Assembly: GCA_914767715.1 (NCBI GenBank)
Contig: OU612066.1
Location: forward strand, 9,987,001-10,051,000
Reading direction: 5' to 3'
DNA: 64,000 nt
From: Membranipora membranacea
Taxonomy: Eukaryota; Bryozoa; Gymnolaemata; Cheilostomatida; Membraniporidae
The notes under the pieces are model-generated. The model did no database searches. It worked only from the letters and a program-made list of their open reading frames with translations, and was not told the DNA's origin. A program made the position numbers and the translations under genes. This document shows, piece after piece, positions 1 through 12,497 of the stretch (the stretch's first letter is position 1; every line of letters starts with the position of its first letter).

Positions 1-735
1 CAGCAGGTTTTTTCCTATGCGGCGTGGGCATTTCCGTTATAACTTATCTTCATTCTCAAGCTTTCTTTTTTTCGGCATTATTCAGAAAACATTCTGCTAC
101 TGGAATGAAATAGACTGCCAATAAAAGTGTTAAAAAAAATCTCTGCTATTTGGAGGTGCTCTTGCAAATTTTTCAACCGCTGATTTTGGGAAAAATTGAC
201 ATCTTTGTTCTTAATGTGTGTTCCAGACTTGTGTTCGTGTCACATCGGATGATTTATCAAGTGTCTTGCTGTTTGAAGCAGATGAGTTGTCTTTTTGTCC
301 TCATCCATGGCGTAAATTCAAACAGCACCACTTAATTTTATTTTAATATTAGCAGTTTCCTCACCCTCGCCATACTCCCCGTAAAAAAATGGTTTTTCTT
401 CTTTTTTGGAGAAGTGACTCAATGACCCTGCTCAATAGATGATGTAGCATGAACGCAATTTTTTTAATTTTAAGCACAGGTTCAAGTGGCATGCGGGGTT
501 ATTTCTCTATAATCGACTGCAGGTCAGGATCATCACAACAAGAAAAACCATATTTATAGCTAGGTGTTATTGACCGTAATCAGCAGTTATATGAAGCATC
601 TGGAGATGCGGTGGATGGATTTATTACTATCACTGAGAAAAAAGCCATGAAATTTGGTGCACACAAGACATAGAAAAATCAAGTCTCTGTGATAAAAGTT
701 AAATAAGAATATTGTTTAGCCACTTGCATATCAAG
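1..735. other. No gene recognised
   Basis: AT-rich sequence upstream of the first LicD-like gene. Reading frames here are short and have no splice or family support. The promoter or a 5' untranslated exon of the following gene could lie here, but no TATA box or other element is convincing. Confidence 0.5.
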
Positions 736-1749
736 ATGACATCTATCAGCTGCCATGGGACCATAACCAAGGAGAATCTTCATAAAGCCGTTGAGGATTG
801 TAAGAAATATGGCCCCCACCGGCTTACACTTTCAAGACAGGTATCCTCTATCATGACTGAGCTTGGCTGGATCTGGTCACTAGAAGGTGGTAATCTGTTA
901 GGAGCATGGAGAAATGGTAAAATGTTGGCACATGATGACGACTTTGACTTCATGGTTTACTGCGGTGAACTAACCACAAATAGCAATGATGAACGCAAGG
1001 TAGGTAAGCCTACTTTGAATCACATTGTTTGTTGAAATCAGCTATATTGTCTACTCTTATATAGAATCAGAGCTCAAACAATGGGTTTGGAAGCGCATAA
1101 GTAGAGAATATACCAATTTTGGCTGAGGGCCAATGTGTCAGCTAAATCTTTATAATAAGATCCATCCATTTTCTGCAATCCAATTCATTTTCATCTCATT
1201 CATTTCTGTTATAATGATGATATTGAGCTAGAGAGCATAAGCGCCAGACCAGACAGCTGTCTACCATAAGATCATCAATATGAAATTGAATGATAGCGAA
1301 CCGACATGTTTATACATCTACCTGTTGGTGCATTTTAGATTGAGGTTCTTGGAAGGCTCAGAGACGCAATCTGTGAAAAGCTTCCATCCAGTGTTGGTGT
1401 AAGGATCATCATATCATATTCTTGCAAGCTGGAGGTATATGTGCCTGAATTTGGCAAGTATCCGCTCAGTGGTAAAGATTTTCACAATGTAACATGTGAT
1501 ATCACAGTGCTTGCACCTGTCAGCGGTGATGAGAGTCAACTCATAGTAATGCACTCAAACAACCTCAAGTTCGATCTGAGACTCAGTCGAGAGGACATAT
1601 TACCAGTAATAAAAGATGGCATAGAATATGAAGGATACAAATACAACTGTCCTGCAAACACAGAGACTTTTCTAACATCTTTGTATGGATACCTTGGACC
1701 TAACCATAGGTTTGATTCCACCACTGGGAAGTATGTGAAGAATGAATGA
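736..1749 (+). CDS. LicD/fukutin-like nucleotidyltransferase-fold protein, intact tandem copy
   Basis: Two exons, 736-999 and 1339-1749, joined in phase 0 (donor AAG|GTAGGT, acceptor TTTTAG), encode 224 residues. Residues 50-79 hold a Gly-Gly-Asn-Leu-Leu-Gly segment followed by a His-Asp-Asp-Asp-Phe-Asp-Phe motif. This is the arrangement of the LicD/FKRP nucleotidyltransferase fold, where the acidic cluster binds metal and nucleotide. Family members transfer phosphocholine or sugar phosphates onto glycans; the substrate here is unknown. There is no signal peptide or membrane anchor, unlike fukutin or FKRP, and the protein is shorter than those. The ATG at 736 is chosen because the tandem copy at 4360 starts with the same peptide. 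A polyadenylation signal follows at 1849. Family assignment is by motif only. Confidence 0.75.
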
Positions 1750-1848
1750 AGCAGGTGTAAGAATTGATATTGCCAAAGTTATATAATTTTGTATTACCTA
1801 ACCCTGAACTTATATAATCCTATATGAGACTGTTCAAAGAATGATAAA

Positions 1849-1854
1849 AATAAA
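1849..1854 (+). other. Polyadenylation signal AATAAA of first LicD-like gene
   Basis: A canonical AATAAA lies 100 bp after the stop codon of the first LicD-like gene, a suitable distance for its 3' end. Confidence 0.5.
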
Positions 1855-4359
1855 AGAATGAAGAAGACAATCAGTCCGTTAAATATTTCACCTGTATGTT
1901 TATACGATATATCTCACACAGTCAACTTTACCACAAGGATAAGCGCCTGCAATTGCAAAGTACTAAAATAGTGGTATGCATCAACTCACGGGTATAGAGA
2001 GATATGGCTCTCATTGCTTACCGTCTGTTAAAAGACTAGAATAAAATTTACTAAATCAAATCGTACATACACAATTATCCCCCTAAAAACTTTTTATCTT
2101 AGCTTGTATTTATTTGATGATATGAGAAAATTATATTCAATAATGGAGATCAAGAAATATCGTACACACAATTTGCACTTTTCTAAGATCACAGTGAGGC
2201 TCCCTTCATGACATGTGGGATCAATTAACTTGGGATTTCGATACAATTTAAATATTAGCAGCATTTTTACAACTGCAAGTGTTTAACTTGACCAAGTCTG
2301 CGTGTTCAAATTGCAACTTGAATCAGTTGGTCAATTAAGATGGTTATTATGCCACTTGCTCTGGATTTGATGAGTGTATTCAAAGTTTTCTCTATGAGTG
2401 TATCAGAGTGGGTCAGTAAGTCATACCACGGGCATTGGATGATAAGTCCCAAACACGAGAGTAAACAGTAAAGAAGGATTCATACTACTAAACTTAATGT
2501 AGAACACAACAGCTGGGCACAGTCATTAGGCACCTTCCTATTAGTGCTGCTATACCATATCTCCAAGTATTTGAAGACTTGGAAATACTTTCCTTTCCTT
2601 GGATTCCCTAAATTAGATTTGCTGATTATTATGTTCTTACAAGTCTCTTATATTGCTGAGAGTTAATAATTCCATTCTTGTACAATAAGATAGAATAACC
2701 AAGCGGTAGGTACGAAAAACCGAACCACGAACTCACGAACTACGAACCCTCAAAAAACCGAACTCAGTATTATCCTCTCCTGCTTAAATCAATTCGCTCC
2801 AAGTTTAAATTGTCAGTGGCCAATGAAATGTCATGTTTTTGATAAGTTACCAGTAATATAACAGATATCAAACCTGGACTTATAACAGAGCTCATTGCAT
2901 CCTAACTACTAAAGAACATCATTGGACAAAATTATGTTATCAGACACACTGAAGGTTCGGTTTTTTAAAGGTTCGTAGCTTGTGAGTTCGTGGTTCGGTT
3001 TTTCGTACCTACCGGTAAAAATGGGAGCTGCCTTCATTTATGTGCGGTGGGGCAACTCCAACGTAATATATGATGGCTATTAGAATTTGACTAATATTCA
3101 ATATAGCATCTGTTCTCTCTGAGCTTTTTTCTAGTTCCTGCTCTTTTACCTCGTTTTTTACTTCTCAATAGCTCAGAATTGCTGCTCTTGACTAACTCCT
3201 TATATTTAGTTGTCCAAGAGCTTTTCTGGATACTCTTAGTGTTCTTTCTGATATCTCGCAGCAAATTCCTATCAATTGTGTCTGCTTTCAGTGATCAGAG
3301 TGACTTTGATCAACTAAACAGTAGCAATAAAAGTTCAACCTTAGAGAGCTATAACAAAACACGGCCGCCATCTTCGGCGCCATTTTTGTATGGTGGTGGT
3401 GCTCTGTGCTTGATTTGTTGAGGTGTTGCTTGGTCATCCCTATCATTCATTATTCACAATGTCAGAGATTATATTGACACAGAAAATATCAAAATTTAAT
3501 CCTGACAGCATGGTCTATCCATTGGGAATTACCTTTCCTCTAGCTGCCACCATATAGTAATTAGATTGATTGGATAGAGCCTTTGAGATAAGACAGTTTT
3601 ATACATGAGTCAAGCTTGGCTGAACAGGACTGCGAAAAGAACAAAAGAATTATAGACTGGTGGCAGCCTCCTCATATCTTTCACTTTTATTAACAAAATT
3701 GGGTGGATAGGATTTGATAGTTATTTCATGCTGATCGCAATGGTTATATTGTTGCTCAACAACCAACTAATTGCCATTAACATTGCTGGCAAAAGGGAAA
3801 GTCATCAAAATGATTACATGGTTGTGAAGCATCCAAAACCTGAAAGAGCATGTCCGACTTAGCGGATGTAAAAAGTTTTAATCGGTCTGCTAATTTTGTT
3901 ACTGAAGTTACATTATCTAACCACATTTTGCATAGTCCACTAACAGACAATTAAGCCCATAAACCTCAGTTAGGAAAATTCATCATACTTAGCAAGAATA
4001 ATTAGTCTGCTGATGAAAGCTTTCTACTTCTAGCGCCGAGGGCGAAATAGAACACAGAGCAGATCCTGCTACATCGTAAGCAGTTTGGCCTTAGCAGAAT
4101 GGCCTCAAGTATACTTTTAGGATAATACTGATCAGATTGTAGCCTTTGACCACGGACACTTTTTTACCATTCATCAGGATGTTTTACACTGTCTCCAGGA
4201 TAGATTGCAATATCTTTAGAGCCCACTGTTGACCATACCAGGAGCCATAAAAAAAGAGGAAACCTTAATGCTTTGATACCTCTGTATCTGACCACATCGC
4301 CTCAACAGATAAAAAAGAAGTTGTATAAAGCATCTCAAGAAAGCCTCTTGAACATCAAG
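1855..4359. other. Intergenic region between the LicD-like copies
   Basis: No supported gene. It contains one terminal-inverted-repeat element at 2707-3011. An 80-residue open frame at 3179-3421 lacks homology, splice context or a good start and is not called. Outside the genes themselves I see no clear duplicated flanks, so the duplicated unit appears to be little more than the gene. Confidence 0.5.
2707..3011. mobile_element. MITE with about 58-bp terminal inverted repeats
   Basis: The left end begins TAGGTACGAAAAACCGAACC and the right end is its reverse complement, ending GGTTTTTCGTACCTA. The arms stay nearly complementary for about 58 bp (2707-2765 against 2950-3011), with a few mismatches. 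The internal part of about 185 bp has no coding potential. A TA dinucleotide sits at each outer end, so a TA target duplication (Tc1/mariner type) is possible, but it could equally be part of the repeat. Non-autonomous; the source transposase is not in the window. Confidence 0.75.
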
Positions 4360-5198
4360 ATGACATCTATCAGCTGCCACGGGACCATAACGGAGGAGAA
4401 TCTACATCAGGCCATCGAGGTTTGTAAGAAATACGGACCTCATCGGCTTACACTGTCAAGGCAGTTAGCCTCTATCATGACTGAGCTTGGCTGGATCTGG
4501 TCACTAGAAGGCGGTAATCTGTTAGGAGCGTGGATGAATGGTAAAATGTTGGCCCACGATGACGACTTTGACTTTTGGGTTTACTGCAGTGAACTGAACA
4601 CAAATAGCAATGATGAACGGAAGGTGGGTAGGCCTACATTTAATTGACACCTAAACAGTCAACTCTTCGAATGACAAGAAGTAAGCATTTAATAAAATTG
4701 GATTTGGCAGCCCAAAAGTGTTGAACATACCAATCAGATAACAAACCCCCATGCTAATATATCTATCTGATCATGCATTTTAGATTGAGGTACTTGAGAG
4801 GCTCGAAAATGCCATGCGTACGTGAGAAGCTTCCATCCAGCATTGGTGCAAGGGTCAACACATCATATACTTGCAAGCTGGAAGAGTATCAGCCAGAATA
4901 TGGCTTGTATCTGTTCAAAGGTAAAAATCATCACAATGTGACATGTGATGTTACAGTACTTGCACCTGTCAGCGGGGATGAGAGTTAGCTTATGGTGATT
5001 CATTCAAACAACCTCAAGTTCGATCTGAGTATCAGATGAGAGGACATCTTACCGGTCATAAGAGATGGCATAGAATATGAGGGATACAAATACATATGCC
5101 CTGCAAACACAGAGAATTTTCTTACATCTTTGTATGGTTACCTGGGTCCTAACCATAAGTTTGATTCCACCACTGGGAAGTATGCGCAAAAGGAATAA
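4360..5198 (+). pseudogene. Second LicD-like copy, degraded
   Basis: This is a tandem duplicate of the gene at 736. Exon 1 (4360-4623) is open for 88 codons and keeps the start peptide, the Gly-Gly-Asn-Leu-Leu-Gly segment and the acidic HDDDFDF motif. Exon 2 (4784-5198) is broken three ways relative to the first copy. A 4-bp insertion near 4815-4822 shifts the frame. An in-frame TAG follows at 4986-4988, and a TGA lies where the first copy encodes Arg (near 5037). After restoring alignment by eye, the rest matches to the same terminal region. Intron position and phase are the same. It may still be transcribed; a truncated exon-1 product cannot be excluded. Confidence 0.8.
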
Positions 5199-7114
5199 AA
5201 CAGGTGAAACCATTGACTATGCCTATGCTAAATTATTTGATGTGTATTACTGATAGATATAAAATAATATTTCTATATCTGTTGTTACCAATGAACATAT
5301 CAATTCTAATTCTGATTTTTTATATTTATGGTATTACCTAACTCTGAAATTACATAATGATATGTGAGATGAGACCTCAACAATGATGTTAAAACCAAAA
5401 ATAAATGAATCAGACCAATTTATTATATCCCGGGTGTTGGGTTTTTACGGTAATAAATCACATAGTTGATTTTACCACAGCGATATGAACGCATCATATA
5501 GCTGTGAAATACTCACATACTGGTTTGTATCAATGCAAAGGTATCGAGAGGTTAGTCTGTAAACCTATCAAAGACAAAATATATACTGGAAAGTCTTGAC
5601 ATGCTGCTCTTGTTTAAAGCCCAATGGCTTTTGGAAAAACATTCAAATTAACGACAAAATAGCTCTACCTAGCTATTGGCTCACCCCTCAGTGAGACGAT
5701 GCACAACATGCCGAAATGTGACTGAATGTCCTTTTCTCAGAGATTGACCAGCTTACACCATTCAGACAATTATTCAAATATGTGTTTTCGTTTTGTTGAA
5801 TTTCAAGTCAATCCAAAACTGAAAAAAAAACTAGCTCGCATACTCCAAAGCAATGCATACAGCTAAAGATACCATTCAGGTGAATTTACAATCGCCAGCC
5901 GTTTTAGAAGAATTTATTTTCTCTTTCTACAGGAGTAGATAACTCACAGCAAAGATAAGCAATTATCTGGTTATAGGTTAAACTATAAAGAATATAATAT
6001 AAACTAAAATTTAAGCAAAAACCTTGGCTGCCCAATACCCATGGATTCTTCCTTCAACCCTGAATCAGCATCTTTTATACGTCGCACCAGCTCTCATTTT
6101 GTTTGCGATAAAAGAGGGTAAATTTGGCGATCCACAGGGAGAAAGGCTACCCCTATGTAGCAAAAAACTTTACTGATGAAATTTCTCTCAAAAAATACTT
6201 TCTTCTTAGTATAATATGCCAAAAAAGCGAGTTCTAAGAAACATTTTTTTTGGAATTAACAATTTATCGTAAATTTGAAGCTTGTGATTACGAATCAAAA
6301 CTTACATGGGAGAGAATCGTTCTTAACCTGCATACTGCTTAGCTAGAACTCTTTGATTTGAACAACCAAATCAGTGTACATTTAATCCTGGTATCATTCT
6401 GCTCTTTCTCATTATTTTAATCTGGTCCTGACTCAACGACGGATAGGTGCAGAAGTACGTAGACATGTGGAGAGAAACTTGTGTATTGTGAAGCAAGTTC
6501 ACTGGGGGAACATCCTGATGGGCTGCATGTATTTGATATTTTGTGCAGCTTTGGAGAGTCTTTTTTTATCGCATGTGAGGTGATGGTTGATAGCTGAACA
6601 ATTTAACCACATGTGTGGAAGGCTTACCAAAACAGTAAGTCTTGGGAGAGTGGTCTTTGGTGTCCACAAATCTGAAGTCTCCACAGCAATATTCAGCAGC
6701 AAATGGCTAGTCGACATGCAAAAACTACAATGTGGTGAGATTTAGGCAGATTTAAATACTTCTGTTTGATGTTTTTTTATGTAACAGTGTAAATAAATTG
6801 TGATGGTGAAATTGGCAAAGTTTTTTCAAAATATAATTGAGCTGGGTGTTGATGAATATTATCCTGGCTGGGATTTCACCACCTGAAACTAGTTTGTACG
6901 CTTTGATGTTACCAGCATCAGTTTTGTACCAATTGTTTGATTTAATATAAACAACAGCTGCTGTGAATAACTGATTATTTTCGTACGTCTATTCGTGATG
7001 AAATGTTTGACATTGGTAACGATGGAGTGTTGGAAACATTGTAAGTGAGCACTATGTAGTACTAATTGTGACTAGAAATCGAGCAGTGGCAATTGTTTAT
7101 ATACTCATCACACG
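5199..7114. other. Intergenic region, no gene recognised
   Basis: AT-rich non-coding sequence between the LicD-like pseudogene and the SLC22 gene. Short open frames on both strands have no family resemblance. The last few hundred bases probably hold the SLC22 promoter and 5' UTR. Confidence 0.5.
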
Positions 7115-10100
7115 ATGCCAGAAGAACGCGTCCATGAAAGGATCAATAACATACTGGGGACTGTTGGGGCTCTTGGTAAATACCAACTAGTGGTATTTAC
7201 GTGGACATTTTTTGTAGGCTCAATCTCGCAGACTATAGATGTGATTATACCATTTGCTCAAGCTGACATGGATTTCAGGTCAGTGAAACATCAACATGAC
7301 TCACGTAGCAGAGATCAGAGTCTTTCTCAATCTCAAGCAATTCTCCAGGTCCAATCCACTGGGTCTGTAGCAAATAAGTGATTTAAGAAGTGCTCAACAA
7401 TTTGATTTAAGATTTGGTCAATGAGCCTATATTTTGAATACAATACACTAGTCTTGATACGCGGCTTCTTTTATGTAGTCGCGTGACAAGGCCAACAAAT
7501 CACACTGAGTTGTTGCTTTTTCTGAGGTTTGCGCACATCACCGTGATGAAAAAGTGATGATCACAGCTTGCAACTTCAAAGCGCAGAGTGATATGTTTTC
7601 ACTAAAAAAAACCTCAGCTGATCAATGGACTGAGATGAATACAAAACTACTTGATAATCCACCAGGTTGCAACTGCCGTGTGTGTTCAGACCTTAGAGTG
7701 TTTGTGATCAAGTAGCCATAACATACTGAGAGGATCAGCACTACCAATGTCCCAGAATACAGTTTGACATCTTTTTTTTTTTTATTCCAGAATCGAGTTA
7801 CATTATAGAATATTCCCCTTTCTTGTCAATGTCGCTTTGGATGGCCGCATCTCTCTCCTCTCTCATTTGACAGGTGTATTCAGTCAAATTTCTCAAAGAA
7901 ATCAGAAAACTTTAGTAACATGGATGACAACCACATCCCATCATGTTACGCAAACTCGACAGTACCAGAATGTTCAGAGTATGAATATGATCACAGAATG
8001 TTTACCTCGACGATTGTCAGTCAGGTATGTTTCTAGACTTTAACCGCTACAGTTACGTATAGATCGCAGCCCACTGCGCCTAACCAGGAGGTACCTTAGT
8101 CCGTAGCTCTCAAAGCTTAACAAAGAGAGATTGTTGTGTGAAAATTTGAAGAGAAATAGTAAAAGACGGTATTTATATTTATACACTCAATTTTAGTCAA
8201 TCAATTTGAGGATTATGTTCGCAGAAACTACACTGTATGATGAAAAAATTCATAAACACAATTTGAATATTAAATTGGGAGTGCTCTTTGATCTTGAATG
8301 TGATAACTATGCTGTGTTGCTGGAAAAACTTTGCTGTTTCCATCAATCTACCTATTTTAAATTTGAAATATATGGAGATACTACGTAGTGATTTAATCAA
8401 TTAGCTTCACTTGCAATACTATCCTGTGTATTTACAGTTTGATCTGGTGTGTTCTAGAGCAACCCTTGTAATTCTGGTGAACATGTTGCATAGCGCGATG
8501 GGATTACCAGGTGGCTTACTATGTGGAGCAATCACTGACAAGTAAGATGTATAGTATTGCATAGTCAAGATAGTTTAAGTGCTGGTAGTGGTTCTATTAC
8601 CGCCCACATCCCATTGGTTGGTAATTCTTGATAATGGAATGCCACTAACAGCCATCCAGATTATACTAGGCGAAGATATCCATATTCTGTCATAATATGC
8701 TGCAGTGCTTGATTCTGGAGATATCAACTCTGCTGTTATTGGTACGTTCGGGGTCCAAACTGACTTCATATTCAATGTACTAGGCACATATTGTGGACCC
8801 ATCTTTTTTACGTACAAGACAAACCTAAGAAAATAGGTTCCACGTATTATTACCTTATGTATTAACTATATAAGCAAACTATTGAGATGTTTCATACTAC
8901 TTTGTATATTATTTAATAGGATAGGTCGAAAGAAGGCAATAATAATATACCTTTTATGGAAGGGATTATGTGGTCTAGCCACAGCATTTTCCACAAATAT
9001 GACAATGTATATCATAATGAGATGCACGACCGCTACAGCCTTGGCAGGCATCTGGGATAGCACATCCACACTCTGTGAGTATATGCCTTACCGCAACCGT
9101 AACCTTTTAGACTTTTATCGATTGAATAATGGAAAAAGTCTTTACCACCAGCCTCCAGAGTAGGGAAATATTGCAGCTCATTGATTGGCAAGAAAACCAT
9201 TTTGTGTGTGCCCGTTTCTGTTTATTCCAAAATCTGTCAAATAGGATGCCAAAAGAAGGATTAAAGGGAAGAAAGTTTTATTGAAAACAATGAGTTACTA
9301 AAGCCAACAGTCATCCGGTTCCATTCAATATTCCTCCTATTTACTGATGAAATATGTAAGACCTGTACTGTGTGCAATGGCTCTCTTTGATGTTCGTCAT
9401 CTCTCCAAATTGTCAATTCTCCCAACCACTAACACAATTTCTTCAAAGCTTGCAAACCCAGTAGCGGATGTGTATTGAATACATGCAGTATGCATACCCA
9501 GTCAGGTTAACACAGGTATTAGAAACTAGGTTAAGCATAGTACAGGCTGTTACAAAGATACAGAATAAGATGACTGAAGGGCTATGTGCTTTATAAGGCG
9601 ATAACCTTGTACCAGCTGCATTAATAAAAGTTTTGTTACGTCAACGACAATAGTTGGATTGTTACTTTCATTGATAAGAGGCTGTACTTATCATGTTAAA
9701 TTGATGGATTTCTTTACAAGAAGTTTTGGCTGCACCAATTATCTCATAACAATGAGTAGTAATATTCATTATTTCACAAACTGGTCTGATAACAATTTTT
9801 TCATATTTGTTATCACTCACAGGTTCACATATGGTGGCACAAGGAGTTGTGTTGTCTTTTTTCATGAGCAAGCAACAATAACATAGGTGAAATTTATGTC
9901 ACTTGTCGCTATAACAATTCAATAAAAATTATACTATCGAACATTGAATAGACTTTTTTTACACCTTAACAACTTACATATAATGATGATAATGTATTTA
10001 ACATCCAATCGCCGTGTACATATACCCTGCAAATTAGGGTGTGCGTACCTTCTCTACATGACCCATGACCTTATATAAATTGCATTACAGTGAGTGAGAT

Positions 10101-12497
10101 AACATCACCAGAAAGAAGACCGCATATTCTGGTCGGATACGTTTTCTCATGGTCGTCAGCTATATGGCTTGTGACATTACTCTCCTACTTCATAAGAGAT
10201 TGGTCTAATCTATATATTGTAATAAGCGTGCCATGTCTTCTTCTTACGATTCCCTCTCTCTGGTGTGTATATGTTATTCAGTTGCCAACCGAAAATATTG
10301 ACAGGTGTTGTTGAAATTTGTTCTTCATTACTATCAACATCATTCCATTTTATTACCCACTGTCCAATCTTTTTGAAAAAACAAAAATGAACAAGGTGAA
10401 AGCACTCATCATCTTGTAAGATCATCTTATTACAAAGTATTAATTTTATACCAAATAATAACTTTTGCTTTATAGGATCTACGATGAATCACCCCATTGG
10501 TTGGTGAGCCAGCGACGTTATGATGAAGCACAGAGAGTGATAGATAAAATGGCTCGCATGAATAATCTCCAGGAAGATAAATCTCATATTATAAACAAAA
10601 CAGGTGTCAAGTTAACCAATGACAATAACAAAAAGGAAACACCTGCTGAAGGGTGCCGGGATATATTCAAGTCAACTCAGTATCTGAAAATTATAGCAAT
10701 CTGCTCAGTTTGCTGGTAAGATTTGAGCCTTGCCTTTGTTGTTATCCTTTCTGTAGCCCAGAATGCTCTCAAAGGTCCATAAATAACTACCAGCTTTGAG
10801 TCAGTTATGGGAGCAGCTAGCCCCTAGCTAGAATCTTTTTGGATACAAATAAAATATAATAAATATAAACTTTTTTGCTATTCAATGTCTCTTTCGGGGA
10901 AAATGAGAAGTCACATCAATTTAGCAATGCCAAACACTATTTCAACTCCTTGATACTACCGACCCATAGCATGGAAGAGCTTCGTCATGTCACTTAACCT
11001 TTTGTAGTCATAAATTTCTGCAGGGTAATATTGATGAGGGTTTGATCGGACTACCTAGCTCTCAAAAGATTTTGCTCTGTATGTTTATAGGCTTGGTTGC
11101 GGTCTGGCTTACACAGGACTGTTGCTGGGGATAACTGAGCTAGGAGGGGATTTATTTCGTAACAGTTTTACAGGAGGAGCAGTTGAGTTTCTGGCATACA
11201 CAGTCTGTTTTCTAACAGTGAAGATTGGTAGAAAGGGATCGTTTGTTCTTTTACAACTTATCGGTGGTGCAGCTTTGATAGTATCAGGATTTGCAGTCTC
11301 ATACACAACAGGTCAGTGCATTTCAGACCAGTGAACGCTGTATTAAACAAAGAGTTCCTTACAGGACTAGAGTATTGAGCTTTCTCAGGGAGCTTGGACC
11401 ATGTCCTAAACTCCCTGGTTTTGTTGAACTGAGTGGTACTTTGAGTTATGGTACCCTGAAGAATCTGCTTATGAAGTAAGAGTAGACAACTTGATAAACC
11501 AAATGTGCAACAGGTACCAATATATAGACTATATTGTACTTCTGTTATAGGTATATGGCTTGTTGTCATTCCGACAATGATTGGCAGGTTGTGTGTCTCT
11601 GCCTCCTGGCAGGTGATGTATATATGGTCTCTGGAACTGTTTCCAACCACAGTCAGGGTTTTTATGATTCAGATAGTCGCAACTTCGGGAAAAATCGGCA
11701 ACACCATCGGTCCTCTCTTCAAGGATTTGGTAATGATTTTGTTACCAAATTCTATGTTTTCTATGTTTTATAATTTGTAAGCTCTTCGACTATTTGTCAC
11801 AATGATTGCCACAATATATCCTGACAATTAGGGCAAACTGAAAGAGCTGGGAATGGAGGAGTTCAGTCAACAGAGTCAGTTCTGTACAGGCAATCATTAC
11901 TAGCCCTCTCTAATAAACTGCTCGCCTAATAAACCTTCACTGTCTAATAAGTTGCATTTTCACTATTTTTCGAAAATATTTATCGACACATGCTTATCAA
12001 TTTGCAAATGACACTACAATTCTTAGAAAAAGATAATGAAGGATGACAGGATCCGAGAAGAGATGATTGCACCATGCCTATACGGATCATTGCTGCTGGT
12101 GGCAGGGATATTAGCCTTGTATCTGCCAGAAACCAACAAGCAACCTTTACCTGTCACAATCCAAGAAGCAGTTGCAGCACGAGAACTTGAGAGGTGAGTG
12201 AGTGACAAATGTTTCCTATGTGCTTCCCACCATTGGCAGCAAACATGAGTGTTAGCAAAAAGCATTGATTATGTTTTAAGCTCGATGAAATGAACCGGAG
12301 CACAGCACGTAAATTGTCGTTGTCACCTCATTCATTAAAATAAAATATTGAGCCAAAAACTCCATAATGGAATTTGTGTACAAAGGACTCAGCATTGGCA
12401 TTATAGATAATGTAATTAATACTAACTCTGTTGCAGAATTGAGAAAAAACGTGGCAAGGAGGGTCACACGCGCCCTGAAGAGACAAGTCTATTATAA
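7115..12497 (+). CDS. SLC22-type organic cation/anion transporter (MFS)
   Basis: Ten exons: 7115-7278, 7874-8024, 8438-8541, 8920-9074, 10091-10262, 10476-10715, 11091-11311, 11551-11729, 12027-12193 and 12437-12497. Phases agree at every junction, giving 537 residues, the usual SLC22 length. Features in order: first membrane helix at about residues 20-42; a large Cys-rich extracellular loop with NST and other sites; the MFS signature GAITDKIGRKKA; helices; the family loop motif SPERR; the intracellular ESPHWLVSQRRYDEA motif; a second set of helices with IGRKG; and ELFPTTVR before the last helices. The protein is a plasma-membrane carrier for small organic ions; the substrate cannot be told from sequence. 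It ends in a Lys/Glu-rich cytoplasmic tail. The start ATG at 7115 lies just before a typical N-terminal region. Confidence 0.93.

Noticed and set aside
3179-3421. 80-codon forward frame between the LicD-like copies
   Set aside because: No family, starts at a non-ATG codon, composition like random AT-rich sequence.
7791-8024. Longer version of SLC22 exon 2 using an acceptor at 7790
   Set aside because: The required frame has a stop at 7806 and the phase does not match exon 1; the acceptor before 7874 gives correct phase and the family's Cys-rich loop.
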